From: Sipunculus nudus
Lineage: Eukaryota > Annelida > Sipuncula > Golfingiida > Sipunculidae
Assembly: GCA_026874595.1 (NCBI GenBank)
Contig: CM049317.1
Coordinates: 27,715,401-27,779,400, forward strand
DNA length: 64,000 nucleotides
Reading direction: 5' to 3'
Part shown: positions 41,805-56,800 of the stretch, in pieces
Position numbering within the stretch: position 1 is the stretch's first letter
Layout: the number at the start of each line of letters is the position of its first letter
Notes under the pieces: model-generated
What the model saw: the letters and a program-made list of their open reading frames with translations, nothing else
The model's database searches: none
What the model was told of the DNA's origin: nothing
Program-made: the position numbers and the translations under genes

Positions 41805-44800
41805 GTTATTAATTTCATTGCGACCTTCCTTCTAAGTTCACTTGGCGGTAGTGGTGTGAGCGATAATAGGGATGTGGAGACAGTGTTATATCATTGTTGC
41901 CTTTATCTGATTGTTTGAGTCTCGCTTTGCTAACCCCTCGTTTTAAGTGTTCAATGTGTTCCCGGTTGCTCAGATTCGTGTTGCCCCTAGAACAACAACG
42001 ACGAGTCCTCGCACTAAAAAAAAAAGGCTTTTACTAGGTGTCGCATAAATTATTGCATTCCCTTTTTTTGTCTGAAATCATCAAATGGGTTTTGCTCATA
42101 ATCGCAGAATCATATGAAAAATGTTCCTGTTAAATGAATAAAAAGAAATGTATTGAAATTATATGTAGAGCTTTACAATTAAATTCCAATGGAATGAAAC
42201 ACAAGAGTACATGATCAACAGCATATGAAAACTTTCAGACAGCAGTCATATGTAATCTGCTAAGTATGTAAATATGATACCTAAAAGAAACTATAATCTT
42301 AAAATAGTGCATGTTTCAAGGAACCTTTCAAACTTTTGACCAATATGACCTTAACTACATTTTTAATAATTAGTTTTCATTTCTGTACCAGTGGATGAAA
42401 AATAATGATATTCAAAGTTATTTTCACCTAAAAATTTTATAATCATGAAAAACTGCCTGTCTGCATCCTTTTTAGAAAGAAGTGCCTGAGGAAGATGTAA
42501 TTAATTTATTTTGACCTTATGTACAATATTGCCCAGTTGTGCTAGTACTTTTATTTTAGGTTATTCGAATGAAAAAAAAAAATCATGTTTGCATCACTCA
42601 GCTGTAATAGACCTTATCGGGAACTCCCTGCAAGCTGACTTCAGGCCTGCAGGTGGTACAGACAGTGTCTAGTGGCTGAAGGCTATTACTCACAGCAGTA
42701 GGCTGGACAGAGGGCTGTATGTATAATCTAGGGTCCCTATCACTTAAATTTATCTGTAAATGACCGTGGATAATTAGAATTAAATGCTACTAGATGGATA
42801 ACATATGCAATTACCGAACCAAAACATAGAAGATGTGAGATTTAATAAAATCCCAAATTAAGATCACAGGAGAAATAGATCAGACTGGATACATGTGCCA
42901 GTCATCTCATAAATGTAAACAAGACAGAGACAGTGTTTTTATCATGCAGTTTTAACTAGATTTTTTTTTATCTATCAGTTAGGGTATTATTTGGATAGAT
43001 GACAGTATTTTTGAAAATATCAATTATATCTTTCAAACATAATGACTTTTGAAGATTAATTGTCAACACCTGTTGAACTTTTAATATTGGATCTGAACCA
43101 CTTGTTGTAAAAGTATTGCAAACAATCAACAGATTAAGAGAATTAGATAGGCCATAAGCATAAATTAAGACAAAAAATAATGGTCCACATAATAAAGTAA
43201 TATTAATAAATTGTTGCACTGAGTCAGTGTGAAAAATAAATTTAACATTTACTGAAGATTTCAACATTTATGTAACAACTAAGTTCCATTTCCTACTGAT
43301 TTACATTGCCCAAAATTATATATGGATGATACACCAGTGACTATTTAGGGTCACATGATGGCACCAAATGGACACAACACAGACATTTCAAATGTAATAT
43401 ATATTCCATATGTTAAATATTCAAATATAACTCAATCTCTGATGAGGTGGTTCCTAATGTGCTGGCTCCTCTAACCCTCAGGTATAAGACCTCTCCTTGA
43501 GGTTGAGGAAATATCTGTTTTAAATTAACCTTGTTGGCAGATTTAAAATATAAATTGTAATTTTAAAGAGATTTCAACATGGTTTAGACAAGTTTTTGTA
43601 GCTTAAGGTACACTAGACATTAAAATATGAGTCCCAGGCCTTTTCAACCACAGGCCATTTTTCCAACAATGAATCCATCTGCTTACAGATAATCCAGGAA
43701 TTCCTTCACTCCTTCTGTTGAAAAATTGTTTAAAAAGAGGCGATTACACAGAGAGTAGCTGATTTTTATAAACAGAGTAAATGCTATATAATATGACCAG
43801 GGAGTGCTGGAGCAAGCACTGTTGGTACCACCAGCAGGCTTTACCTGCCAGATGGCCCTCATTAGTGGACAGTTCCTGAGTAGTTCTATTGTCAAGGGGC
43901 AGATAGATATGTGTAACCTTAAATTTTCATTATTATACTACATGTAGGCCCTTCTGATTAATTACAGTTTGATGCCTACCAGCTAGAGAAGACACAGCAC
44001 AACTATAAGGCAGCAGGACAGATCATCCATGCAGTGTAAGTAATGACCCAGCTCAACATGGCTGTCAGCCATATTATATTCTGATCACCATCAGTGGTGT
44101 ATATGTAGAAAAGAATGACCCCACAATTTGATTTTCAGAATCATAAAGTCTATAGACTATTGGGCCCATCTATCTGATGTTCTTATATTGCAGGACAGCT
44201 ACGGCAGGTTGGATATTATATTTTGAACTCTGTTTCACAATCTCTCTCCATACATTTTTTAGCTCAGTTCACTATCAGTCATTCTTTGGGTACTGATTAT
44301 ACAGGGACAGTTTAATCAGTTCCTAAATACATGGTGTCATAAGTATTAAAAAAATATACAGGGACAGTTTAATCAGTTCCTAAATACATGGTGTCATATG
44401 TATTAAAAAAATATAAGACTGACTATAAGTCATCTGAGCTATAGTCGTGGTGCTTTGTCCATTGTCTGGCCGTCTGTTAACAGGGCACATTTAGAAACCG
44501 TTGGACCTATGAATCCACAATTCTGCATACAGTTAGACGTCCCCAAAATCTTCTTCCATACCGAAAATTGGGTCACTAGGACTTTGTCCCTTTGAGATGT
44601 TAAGGAAAAACCTTCCGTTTTTCATAAAAAAATCCCTTGTTACACTTCAAGGCTGCCTTATATCAAAACCACTTACCTGTTTTTAATCATATTTAGTATT
44701 CATATGCTTCCATACATTTTCTATGAACATAAAAAAATTTAGGTCAGTATTGCATATTGTTTTGAAGTTATGGGTCCAAATATAATGCAATTTTTAGCTC

Positions 44801-47800
44801 ATCTGAGCTATAGTCGTGGTCCATTGTCCGTTTATCATCTGTCTGTCCGTCCCTCAGTGTGGCACGTTTTGAAACCATAAGACCTACAAATCCAAAATTC
44901 GGCATAATGTTAGACATCCCCAAGATCTCCTACCAAGCCAAAAACTGGGTCTTTGTGACTTTGTTCCTTTGAGAAATTAAGGGAAAACCTCAACTTTTTA
45001 TTAAAAACCTATTTTCACACTTCAGGACTGCCAAATATCAAAACCACTCATCTGTTTTTCCTTATATTTACCATAAATATTCCTTTATGTAGTTTCTATG
45101 TACATGCCAGAAATTAGGTCTGTATTTTATAATTTAAAAAAGTTATGGGGCCAAACATATTGCTTTTGTAAAAAACTAGGAAAAATATTAAAGCTAGGGA
45201 CTTTTTTCAGTAATATAACCTTAATTAATCAAAATTTAATTGTATACCCAAAATTAGGTCAAAATCATTTAAAAGTTTTAAAATATTAGCAAAAATATAA
45301 AATTGGTACCTTAAATTTTGCCCAAATTTGACCATGGCAAGTTTTTTTCTCGTAAGTATGTTTAATTTATTTTTCACAGCCTGGATACCTGTGGATTTAA
45401 TCTGTTGAATTCTGAAATATGAAAGTAAAAGCTTAAAAATTATTCTAATTATTGAAGTTTTTCAAATGCTCTAATGTATTTGCATTTTGTATATCCAAGA
45501 CCCACTCTTGCTCACCACAGCCTTGCCTAGGTAACCTTATTAGTGATGCAGCTCTGTATATTTGTATTTGACTTTGGTGATAGTATACTTAACAGTTAAA
45601 ATATTTTGTGTTTGATTGATTACAGCTACAGTAAATTTCCCCAAGAAAAGCAGCTGTGGTCAGAAATACAGAAAATCACTGAATCTCTCCACACGGAAAC
45701 AGAAGATGATGAAAACAAGTTTTACAGAGGTAAGTCTATGAAAAGGTGAGGCATCAAGTAGAGAAGGAATTATACTTTGTGTCATGTTGGAATTTGCTGA
45801 ACATGAGAGATTAATTAATTGCTCTGTCAGGAAGCTATGCATTCATTCCCATTAATGTATGTGTTTGTTCACACCTTAGCCAGCACAGTCATGGATAGAA
45901 TCTCATACAATTTTGAGGGCATTTTGGCAATGAGCCCAGTAAGAATCAGTTAGATTTTGGTGTGGTTCCACCTGATGTTCCAGCTCCAAGAAAAACTTCC
46001 AGGAATATTCATGAATGTAAAGTCACTTATACATGAATAAACCTGGGAATATGGGCCAAATAGGTGAATGCAAGCACAGGTTTTGGAAACTTCTGCATGG
46101 ATGAACCTGGGACTGTGGGCTGAATAAGAAAATGTAAACACCTTTTTGGGAGCATCTGGGTTTCCCACATTAAAGACCATCCTGGTGGAGTGTTGCATTC
46201 CAGAGAATGTATATTTGTAGTTTCATGTGAGATTTGTCAGTACATGGAGTATGCATTTCTATTGTTTAAACTTATTATACCCATTCAAACATGGGTTGTG
46301 AGGAATCAAATTTTTGAACCATTAACTGTGTTTTAATTTCTTTTGCCAAGTCATTTGTACCCCTCCACAATAAATAACAAGTTCAGGTGTTTGACTTACC
46401 TATTTGAGATGATCGCCAATGAATGCATAATGCAAACCTTGAAATATGAAATATAAATGAAAAATATACCTAGAGAGTCACAACTGGAATTGTGTTGAAA
46501 TCTCAAGATCAGTTATTCAAAATATTCAAGTCAAAAGTAAAGTGATAAAATACAAGAAAACCATGGGTTTTATTTCTGCAGGGCATATTATTCTTCATTC
46601 AGCCTTTATCATATCACTGTTAATTATTTGAACCAGTATTCACTAAATCAACAATTAACATTTATTTATGCTTAATATTTATTTTTCAATGATACATAAT
46701 TAAAAAGTTACCTTTATAAATAATATTTAATCCCAGATTATTTCCATAAAGCACACAATTTTATAGTAATGCTTACAATGTTGTGGTTTTATTTTTCTTA
46801 TTCTATTTACTTCAGAATTATTTGGATCTTTGCCCAGCAGCCTCCAGGGGGAGCTAGTGTTGCAGATCGCAGACAGAACATCAGACATCCTTGAACAATG
46901 TCGCCTGATGCTTCTGGTTCTCCAGCGTTACCCTCATCAGATGGCTCAACAAGGGGTCAGCAAAAATCATAATTATCATCAAAACAATAATAATAAAAAT
47001 TATAATATTGATTTTAATTATCACAATAATGATAATTGTAAAAACTCCTCAGATGGCTCATTGAGGGGTCAGCAATAATCATAATCATTTTAACAATTTC
47101 CTTTGAATCCCTGGCAAGAAAAGTATGACATTTGTTGATAACATGCATAAATAGTGTTAATGATTAGTATGCTAGTATCATATATATTAAAAAAATTGGG
47201 TAAACCAAATTTGTACAAAAACTACAAACTTGTATTTGTCTTCGATTAACTAAATATTTACTGCTATGGTCACCTTCATCTACATGTATATCTGTGGACT
47301 ATATTGCACTGTTATTTGCTCCTCTGTTGTCATAGTCATTATCAGTTTGTCGACCAATGTGTTTGTCTGGAATAAAACATTAAGCCCTAAATAATAATAA
47401 ATAAAAATTATAATATTGATATTAATTATCATAATTATGATAATTATAAAACTTATCCAATCCATATGCAAAACAAACATGTGATTAAAACTGCTTTACA
47501 GTTTTAAAAGAAACTGTATTACATTAATTCTCACTGTTAGGGCAAAGTTAAAGGACAAAAATTATTGTTAAGTCTCTCTAAATTTTTTTCTCAGAGTTAC
47601 CCAAAAGGTATTTGGTTTGGTAAATTTCTTTTTGCAGGCAGTTAATAGTGGTTACTGTCTGATGTTTAATTAAAATTCATTCTACAAATTTCCAATCACA
47701 CATCAGAATTCTTGCCTTGGTAACTATAAAAAAAAACCCTGAACGGATGACGGATATTGACTAACCAGCTTTCAAAACTGAATGATCCAAAAGTGGTAGA

Positions 47801-50800
47801 TCAGGATTTAGAGCATGCATATGCCCTGTTTGAAATAAAACCATCACCCACAGCCCCACACTTGGGAAACCCGCTCCACACTGGCACCATCAAAACAAAA
47901 AGTTGCCAGCCACTGTATCTCATGGAAAATACAATTAAAATATTTAATCGTTCATTGTGTGTAATTCTGTGTGTAATATTTAGAAGTTATCCATTAATTA
48001 TTTTTTTCAAATTCATATTATATTTATTTTCAGGTACAGCTTTTGGAAGCCATCTTGTCAATTGAAAAACAGGGCCACATTCTGACTCCAGTGAACTGTT
48101 ACAGAAAATATTTTGGTAAGTTTAGTTTTGAATACTGTTGACAACACTAATGCAAGAATCATGTTTATATGTTGTCCCACCATTGACCTGTCAGACTGTT
48201 TACTAGAAATTTTAAATTAATTTAAAATGAAAAGACTTCCTGAGCTGTTCAACACTTAAAAAGAACTGCTTTACCTTTATCCATTATAGTAGAGTGGTAT
48301 TAAAATTTATGACTTTGAGTCCATGACTGACTTGGAAATGGTTTATAATAAGAATAAGATTATGTGATGATATGCATATGTACTGCCAACTTAATGTTTT
48401 TTTTAGTACTTATATGTAATGCTTCCACCTAGTGGTCACTTATGGAACAAGTAGAAATTCAATCCAGATTAAAACATGGCTACCTTAATGTCTTCTCTTA
48501 AGTTGCAAAAATAATCAAACTTAGGAACCCAGATTGTAACAGCTTATTATTGTTTTTCTGAGATTTTCATTGGGAGTAAATTACAGGTAACACTTTTCAA
48601 GTTGAGCATCAGCTAAAAAGAAAGGGTCACTATTTATACGCCCTAACTTACCATAACTACTTATCAATAGATTATCCCCCCAAGTTTAATTATGTGCATA
48701 ATCCACGCATATTTAATAAGGTCAGAGATCACTATGCTAGTTTGTGGTGTAGCCCCAAATAACTTCCAAGGTCTAAATATGATGGATATTGATAAAACTC
48801 AACAGAAATATTAATCAATATAATATCTCGATTCAGCAAAATCCATGCATATTTAATGAGGTCAGAGGTCACCAGACTTTGGTGGCACTGTGATGACTTA
48901 CCAAAAATCTGATGGACTTTCAAATATTAACAAATACAGTTTCTCACCTGAAGTACATTCTCACCAAATTTCACACATATTAAATGAGATCAGATGTCAA
49001 AAGATATGCGACAGGCATATTATGCATCATTTCAAGTGTCCTTGTTGAAATATGTTTCAGCATACGATGTGCTACCCCTGGTACTGCGAGGCTGCTCAGA
49101 CAATAGCCCCACCAAGAAGGTCCACCGCTGGCTTCAGAAGGCCATAGAGTTCTACATCTGTTATCTTGCTCAGCCACCTGTAGCCTCAGATCCAGCAACT
49201 CCTATGCCAGGTAACATCAGTATTTGATATATATTATGTTACAACATAATGTACTTTAATTATAGCAGAAACGAGTACTCAGCTACTCGCATCTGAAAAG
49301 TTCTGAGTACTCAGGTCTAAAATTAGGAAATGAGTACTTTATAAGCCTGCCTATTTCAGGGCTTCCAATAAATCCTGTATTTCCTATGATAAAATTATCT
49401 TGTATGATTTCCTATATTTACTAGCATTTAAACTATTATCTCCTTTTTTTCACTGCAATATCCTGTTTGTGAAATTTTGATACAACTGATATCAATGAAT
49501 AATCAGTATCATATAGGCCTGTTATTATTGTCCCCCCTCTTCCGCAGAACGGGGGACATTTATTTGGATTTGTCTGTCCTTCTGTCAAGTTTTTATTTCC
49601 ATGCATTAACTTTCCTAAATATTATCTGATTTCATTCAAATTTGGCTCAATGATTGCTATCATGCATACCTTGGTTGAAATTGGTGTTGGAGTGTCTGTC
49701 TGAAAATGTATTATCAGCTGCCCCAAGTCAAAACAAAATTTCCCCTGTTGTTCCCAATTCACTACAAAACTTGTGACATGTGGAGACATCTTCAGGGGGC
49801 AATAAAAACTTAAACACAGCTACTATGAAATGTGGAGACATCTTCAGGGGGAAAAAACTAAAACATAATCAGAAAGCAAGCAGGGGACAACAAGAGGCTG
49901 AAGCATTGGATATAATTCCACGAATTAGCTTGTTGAAAAAAGTTCAGCTCTTTTGTATAATTGTCCCTTTACATTTTTGCAGTCACACAAGTACAGCTAT
50001 ATAAACTAAGTAAACAGGCCTTTAGAAGCTGCCTCAAGAACTTAGAGTTACCAAGTAAACCATGAGTGTGCAGTGAAAGTTCTTATATTTTATCCTTTAT
50101 TTCAGGCTGAAAATTCCTATAAACTACTATATTTTTGTCTTAACATCTTATAAAATTTTTCCTGGTGGAAGCCCAGATATTTTTCTACATTCTTCGGTCA
50201 AAAGTAATATTGTTATATTTTGGTATAGCAAAACAAAATCTGAATAAAAAGTAAAGGTAGGGGGGTTATAGTCTGATATGACCGACAGTGTCAGCTTCAT
50301 CCTATACTACCGTAAAATCTCCACTTAAAACCGCACTTCCGATTAAAACCGCACCCAGACTTGGCCGAAATTCCAGGCGAGACACCGCGAGGGGCTCAAA
50401 TACTAAGAACCCCCCTTTAAAACCGCACCAACTTTCGCTACGGAATGATTTGACAAAAGACACAATCGAGCAATCATCTAGAAATGAACACGCGTAGGTT
50501 GCGACTCGGCCATTCCTGTCCACTTTAAAAATTCCTTGGGCATTTTGTTTAAACACATCATAACACTTTTTTGCAGGGTCACTCAAGCATGAAGTTTGGG
50601 AAGACGTAAGGGCCGGTGAACCTCTGCCTGTTTATACAGATTTTATATTCCGTGCCGTATTCTTGTTTGCTACCGATTTGTCATTATATTTTGGAAAAAA
50701 TATTCTGCTGATCTATTTCAAGTCACTGTATATTTTAATTCTAAAAGTAATATTTTGAAATCTTAATTTTTGATGAAAATTCCATTTTCTGGAATAACTC

Positions 50801-53800
50801 GGAAGATTCAAATCATTTTCATACCGGTTACTTCGGTATTATCTTCGTCACATCGTACGTTCACATCGCTCCATGTCACAATTTGCTGGTGCGTTGAAAA
50901 AATCGCTGGTTAACTTAACTAAATATCAAAGTAACTGAAGTTACCTTTTCCAGATACGCACGTATAGGAAACATGACGCTTGAAAACGAGTGATTTTAAG
51001 GTAAAATTAAAGTGGCCAGTCCGGGTTAGCAAGTTTTTTTCCTGAAGAAAGTTTCCGTGTGGAGAGCCATTTTGTCAAGGCAGTGTTCGCGCAAGGCACG
51101 CTGGGACGAAATAGGTGGCTGTTCTATTTACCACCCACCGCGTACAGCCGTTCAATTTATTCTTAGCAGAATACCGGGGAGTTTCAGCACATGGCGGTAC
51201 TCAAACTTGATTTTAAAACGATTGTCTGCCATTGTGTGACTCTTTACGATGTCAGCTTTTTATTCATTTTACGTTTTAAACAAATAATCATTGCTAAATA
51301 ATGCCGCAAATGGGTTTAAAGTAGGCTTTTATTTCAATTTTGCTTGACCATGCCCAACGAAGTGGACCGCTGTGTGTAACAGCAGGGTTGTTTTAAACGT
51401 ATTATTTGGTGACAATTACCAAGATTTTATAACAAGTTATATATCACACGAAAACTAATCAGCAATATTTAATTTATAAATAACAAATAATCGTAAATAA
51501 TACATTTACACACGGCTCCCATGCATGCTAAGAACAGCCTCCGAAAGTTGCAATATTATCGCCCACGCGCCGGCCCAAAAACGATGCCTGTCAGGAAGAT
51601 ATTCAGGAAACCCTTCTAGTATAAACCGCACAGTGCTTTCAGGAAATCAACCTGATTTCAAGATTTTGAATTTCTTGATTAAACCGCGGTTTTAAGTGGA
51701 GATTTTACGGTACTATACACTACGCCTTACTAGCCTGGTCTTCAGGGCTGTTCATTTTGTAGCTTATCTCAGCTTCCTGCAGAGTGTACAACCCACATGG
51801 TGCACATGGTGCTAGAAGGTTATTCATCCCACATTTATTTGCTGTCCATGTTTGACCAGTACCCATTCACTCATGGGTGAAAAGAGCACACCCACATAGT
51901 AAAGATTTGAGCTAGGAGTCTTAGTGAAGATGCTGTCAGATTGGTATGCTCTTTATGCAAACCTTCAACCTTGCAGCCACAAGTCCAGCGCACCAACCAT
52001 ATGAAAACAACACGCTTCATACGAGGTAAGACAAAACTTAGCACACGTTTAAAATATTGGATTTGTCTCTACTTACAGATGTAATGTCCCCTACCAGGAA
52101 GGGCATGGCCAAGAGGCCGGTGATCCCGGGTTTGACAGAGAAGGACAGTCTGATAGTACAGCCCTGGGAGAGACTGTTTGAGCTGATGAGGCTGGCTGGT
52201 GTTCAGCTGGGCTGGAACATGAAGGATTTGTTCATTGACACATCGTGAGTTGTTTCAATTGATAGCAATTAAAGAGTAAGTGCAGTACTTTAGATTGCTT
52301 GCAATTAATGAAATGCCTCCTCTCTAATCCAATCAGGAATCAGTTATACCCATAACGTGCATTATATTTCATCTTATGTTGTCTATATAACCTAGTAAAC
52401 CAAGTATCTGAAATATTGGTCAACATGATGCATCCTACCTGTAATATGGAACAGGGTGTGGCAATCTGATTAGCTGCTTTGTTTATATATGTTGCCATTT
52501 CAAACTTCTATTTCTTCATTTTCAAATGCTTGAGTATGCGGTTAGATCAAGATTGCGAGATGACTGTGGCATGTGCAATGACGTGTTTGGCTGTGTTTGA
52601 GATACACATTGCCGGCCATGTAAGACACAACACCATTTGTTGACCACATTTTGTTTGCCCAGGATACAACTTTTATATCTATGGTATGCGCAGATATGTA
52701 TTTCTCCCACACCATTAGTGTGTTTCGAGTGATATATGCTACAGGGTAGGCCTTTAAACATTTATGCTGCAATAAAGATTTTTTTTATATAGACTACATG
52801 TAAATTTTATTAAAAGGTCTTCATTTAGATATTTAGGCGAAAATAGAATTTTCTGTTGTACCCATGTAACTCATACACACATTTTTGGCAACATTTGACC
52901 TTCCTTGAAAATGGTATGGTGGATAAATGAAATGCATATTTAATTAAAAAAGCATCTGATATGGGGATGCAAATGCTGCCTGGATGATAGTGTTCAAAGT
53001 TGGTGCCTTGGAATGTTCATTAAACCTGTGATATTCCTGGGAACTTTTAGTTGAAATTATTTGGAAAAGCACCCTCAACATCATGGTATTGCTGTCCTCA
53101 ACTATAAACACCACATACAACAACCATGCTGCTCCCCCCTCCCATAATGTGCATTGGTTTAGTGACACCTTTAAGGGAGACACCATGTGGAGTGAAGTCA
53201 TTGTCCTTTTGTGAATTCATGACTAGCGTTCAAAGATGGCCATATCATCACATGCTGAACATAAGTGTAATCATATGTGCTATAAAAAAAACATATAACA
53301 CTCATTCCACGGTTATTTATGGCAAAATTGAACCTCTTCAAAAGACCAATGATAAATGATAACATTCTTCAGATATCTTTGTGTGGACACACACACACAG
53401 ACACACACACAGCACTGAGTTAAAACAATAATCTTCACTTTTTGCTTGGTTAATTATCAATAATTACTTTTTTTTTAGCTGACTGGTAACCACCTGCTTT
53501 AAGTTGCCAAACCAGCCCCTAAGGTAGGGATCCCAGATTTTTGCAACTAGAGCACTTGGTAGGCAACTTCTTTTTGCTTCCATTTGATAAACATAATAAG
53601 TATAAAGAATTACTGTGATTTCAGCCGTGATTCTCAATGGCAGCAGCTGAACAGCCTGTTCCTGCGTAGCACTAAAGATGAACAGGTCTGTAAGCAGGTG
53701 CTGCTGTGTACCTGCGTCCTGCTGTTTGAGGCTCTGCACCAGTACAGCTCCCGCATGGACCCCAGTCACTTCTCAGGTAAGGCAGCAAAATGTTTCATGT

Positions 53801-56800
53801 CTGAGATGTGAATATTAACCATAAAAATCTCAATAGAATATATGTATTATACTAAGATGATGTCATTAACAAATTGGGGAATTTGGTATGAAGTCTTCCT
53901 GCGTCTTATATTTTGGGCATCACTGTGAATCTGATTCAGAGTGGCGTTAAAATTCTAAGAGTAAGTGCTAATAGGGAAGTTTTAGGAATTATTGGAGGTT
54001 GTTTTAACTCTAAATTTACTGTATTTTCTTACAAATATCATATTGATTTCTATATAAAACGCTAAAATTTATTTTTAAACTACTTTAACAGTATGTCCAT
54101 TTTAAGTTGTAAAATATATGACTATCTTATCATCACTGGCCAATCACAATCACTAGCCACCGCTTTACTTGTCATATGATTTAAGTCAGCAACTCAGTGT
54201 TAGTCTTTTAAACAGTCATATAAAGTAGGAGTGTGGGGCAGGTTTGAGCTAAATTTTACATGCGTATTTTGTTATAGACTTTAGCAGAAGTAGTATATTT
54301 GCATCAATGACTAAACATTCTGAGCAAAAACTAGGTGTGTAATCTAATGAGGCAGCATATTCTATTAGGCACTTTTTCGTAATTCCCAGTTATACCCTTA
54401 GCCTGTTTATCTTCTAACTTCTTACACAAAATCATTGAAAGCACAAATGCCAATATAAGAGTTTAAAACCATGCATGTTTTGAATATACAATGTTATAAA
54501 TTGGTTTACAGGTGAGTCTTCAAGTATAAACATTTGTTTATTTATTTAAGTTCAAACATATCAAGTTAAGGAGTATTCTGCACCTGCTTGGAATGATGGT
54601 AATTTGTTCTGGAAACATTTTACAAATTACAGATGACATTTACTGGTGGCAATAGCCTTTTGGATGTTATGACATAATTTGAGTATTTCCAAAGTAAAAA
54701 TTATGCAAAATAAAATATTTGATAGATTTTTAGTAGGGCTGAATATTTTAATAATAAAACCATCATTTGTACTTAGTTAATGTCTCATTTTTTTCACTAC
54801 AGGAGGTGGAGGTACCAGTCACCAATCAGCTCCTCTTGTTCTAATAGAACAGAAGTCACCCGGTCAAGAAGCCAGTATTGTGTAAGTTATTATCCAGTCA
54901 GGAGCCAGTATTGTGTGAATTATTATCCAGTCAAGAAGCCAATATTGTGTAAGTTTTTATCCAGTCGAGAAGGCAGTATTGTGTAAGTTATAGTTATTTT
55001 CCAGTTTGGAAGCCAGTATTTTGTAAATAATTATACACCCAGAAAGCTGGTATTGTGTAAGTTTTTATCCAGTTAGGAAGCCAGTGTTGTGTAAGTTATC
55101 CAGTCAGGAAGCCAGTATTGTGTAAGTTATTATCCAGTCAGGAAGCCAGTATTGTGTGAATTATTATCCAGTCAAGAAGCCACTATTGTGTAAGTCATAG
55201 TTATTATCCTGTTTGGAAGCCAGTATTTTGTAAGTTTTATTTCATTCAGGAAGCCAGTATTGTGTAAGTTATTATCCAGTTAGGAAGCAATGGTTGTGTA
55301 AGTTATTATAAACATGAATGGTAATGACAAAGTCTTACATTAGAAATTAATATAATGTAGAATAAGTGCCTACTCAAGTGTGTTCATATCCGAAATCAAA
55401 ATAAACCTTATCAAAGGATACAGCACAATAGGAATATAATGTATTACACAGTTATTTCCTTCTAAATTCTTATTTGGATATTAAGAAGTTGAATATAATC
55501 TTGGATGTACAAATCTGAAGCGCCATTGTACATTTATGTCAAAGTTCAGTTATTTAATTTTCTTTTTCATCCATGATCAACACAGAATCACATCTTTTTT
55601 TAGCTCAGCTGACTATAAGTCAACTGAGCTATAGTCGTGGTCCATTGTCCGTCGTCCGTCCGTCTGTCCGTCCGTCCGTCCGTAGATGTGGCACGTTTTG
55701 AAACCGTAAGACCTAGGAATCCAAAATTCGGCATAATGTTAGATGTCCCCAAGATCTCCTACCAAGCCGAAAACTGGGTCTTTGCGACTTCGTTCCTTTG
55801 AGAAATTAAGGAAAAACCTCAATTTTTTATTAAAAACCTATTTTCACACTTCAGGACTGCCTAATATCAAAACGACTCAAATGTTTTTCCTCATATTTAC
55901 CATAAATATTCCTCTATATAGTTCCTATGTACATGCCAGAAATTATGTCTGTATTATATAATTTAAAAAAGTTATGAGCCCAAACATAAGGCATTTTGTA
56001 AAAAATCAGGAAAGATATTTGATCACTTAACACAAAACATGTTAAAGCTATGGACTTTTTTTCAAGTAATATAACTTTAATTAATCAAAATTAAATTGTA
56101 TACCCAAAATTAAATCAAAATCTTTTAAATTTTTTTAAAATATTAACAAAAATAAAAAATTGGTACCTTAAATTTAGCCCAACTTTGACCATGGCACGTT
56201 TTTTTCCTGTAAGTACTGTGGATTTAATTTTCACAGCATGTTTTTGTTAGCATTTTGTCTGTTAACACCAAAAATTTGAAACCAGTTGATCAAAAACTAT
56301 AGATTTTATTCAAGTTTTCAAACACCATGTAACATATTGTTTACATCAAGTTAGTGTTATGCAGTTTGCAAGAGCTCAGCTCCTCAGCTTCAGCTCTCAG
56401 TTCCTAAAATTTGGCATACAATTAGATGTCTCCAAAATCCCCTACCATGCCAAGAATTTGGTCACTAGGACTTAATACCTTCGAGATATTAATGAAAAAC
56501 TTCATTTTTCCATTAAAAACCCATTGTTACACTTCAAGACTGCCTAATATCAAAACAACTGATCTGACTTTAATCATATATAATATACATATTTTTCTAT
56601 ACATTCCCTATGCACATGCCAGATATGATGTCAGTATTGCGTAACTGTTTTAAGTTATGGGCGCAAACATAATGCACTTTGTAAAAAATCAAGAAATAAT
56701 TTACTCCCTTAACAAGGAGATTGCTGAAGCTAGAGATTTTTTTGTCAGGGATGTAACATTATTTAATCAAGATTCAATTGAATACCCAAAATTAGTTCTG

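Noticed and set aside
54860-55310. CRISPR-like repeat array
   Set aside because: Units abut without unique spacers, and the setting is an intron of a eukaryotic gene.
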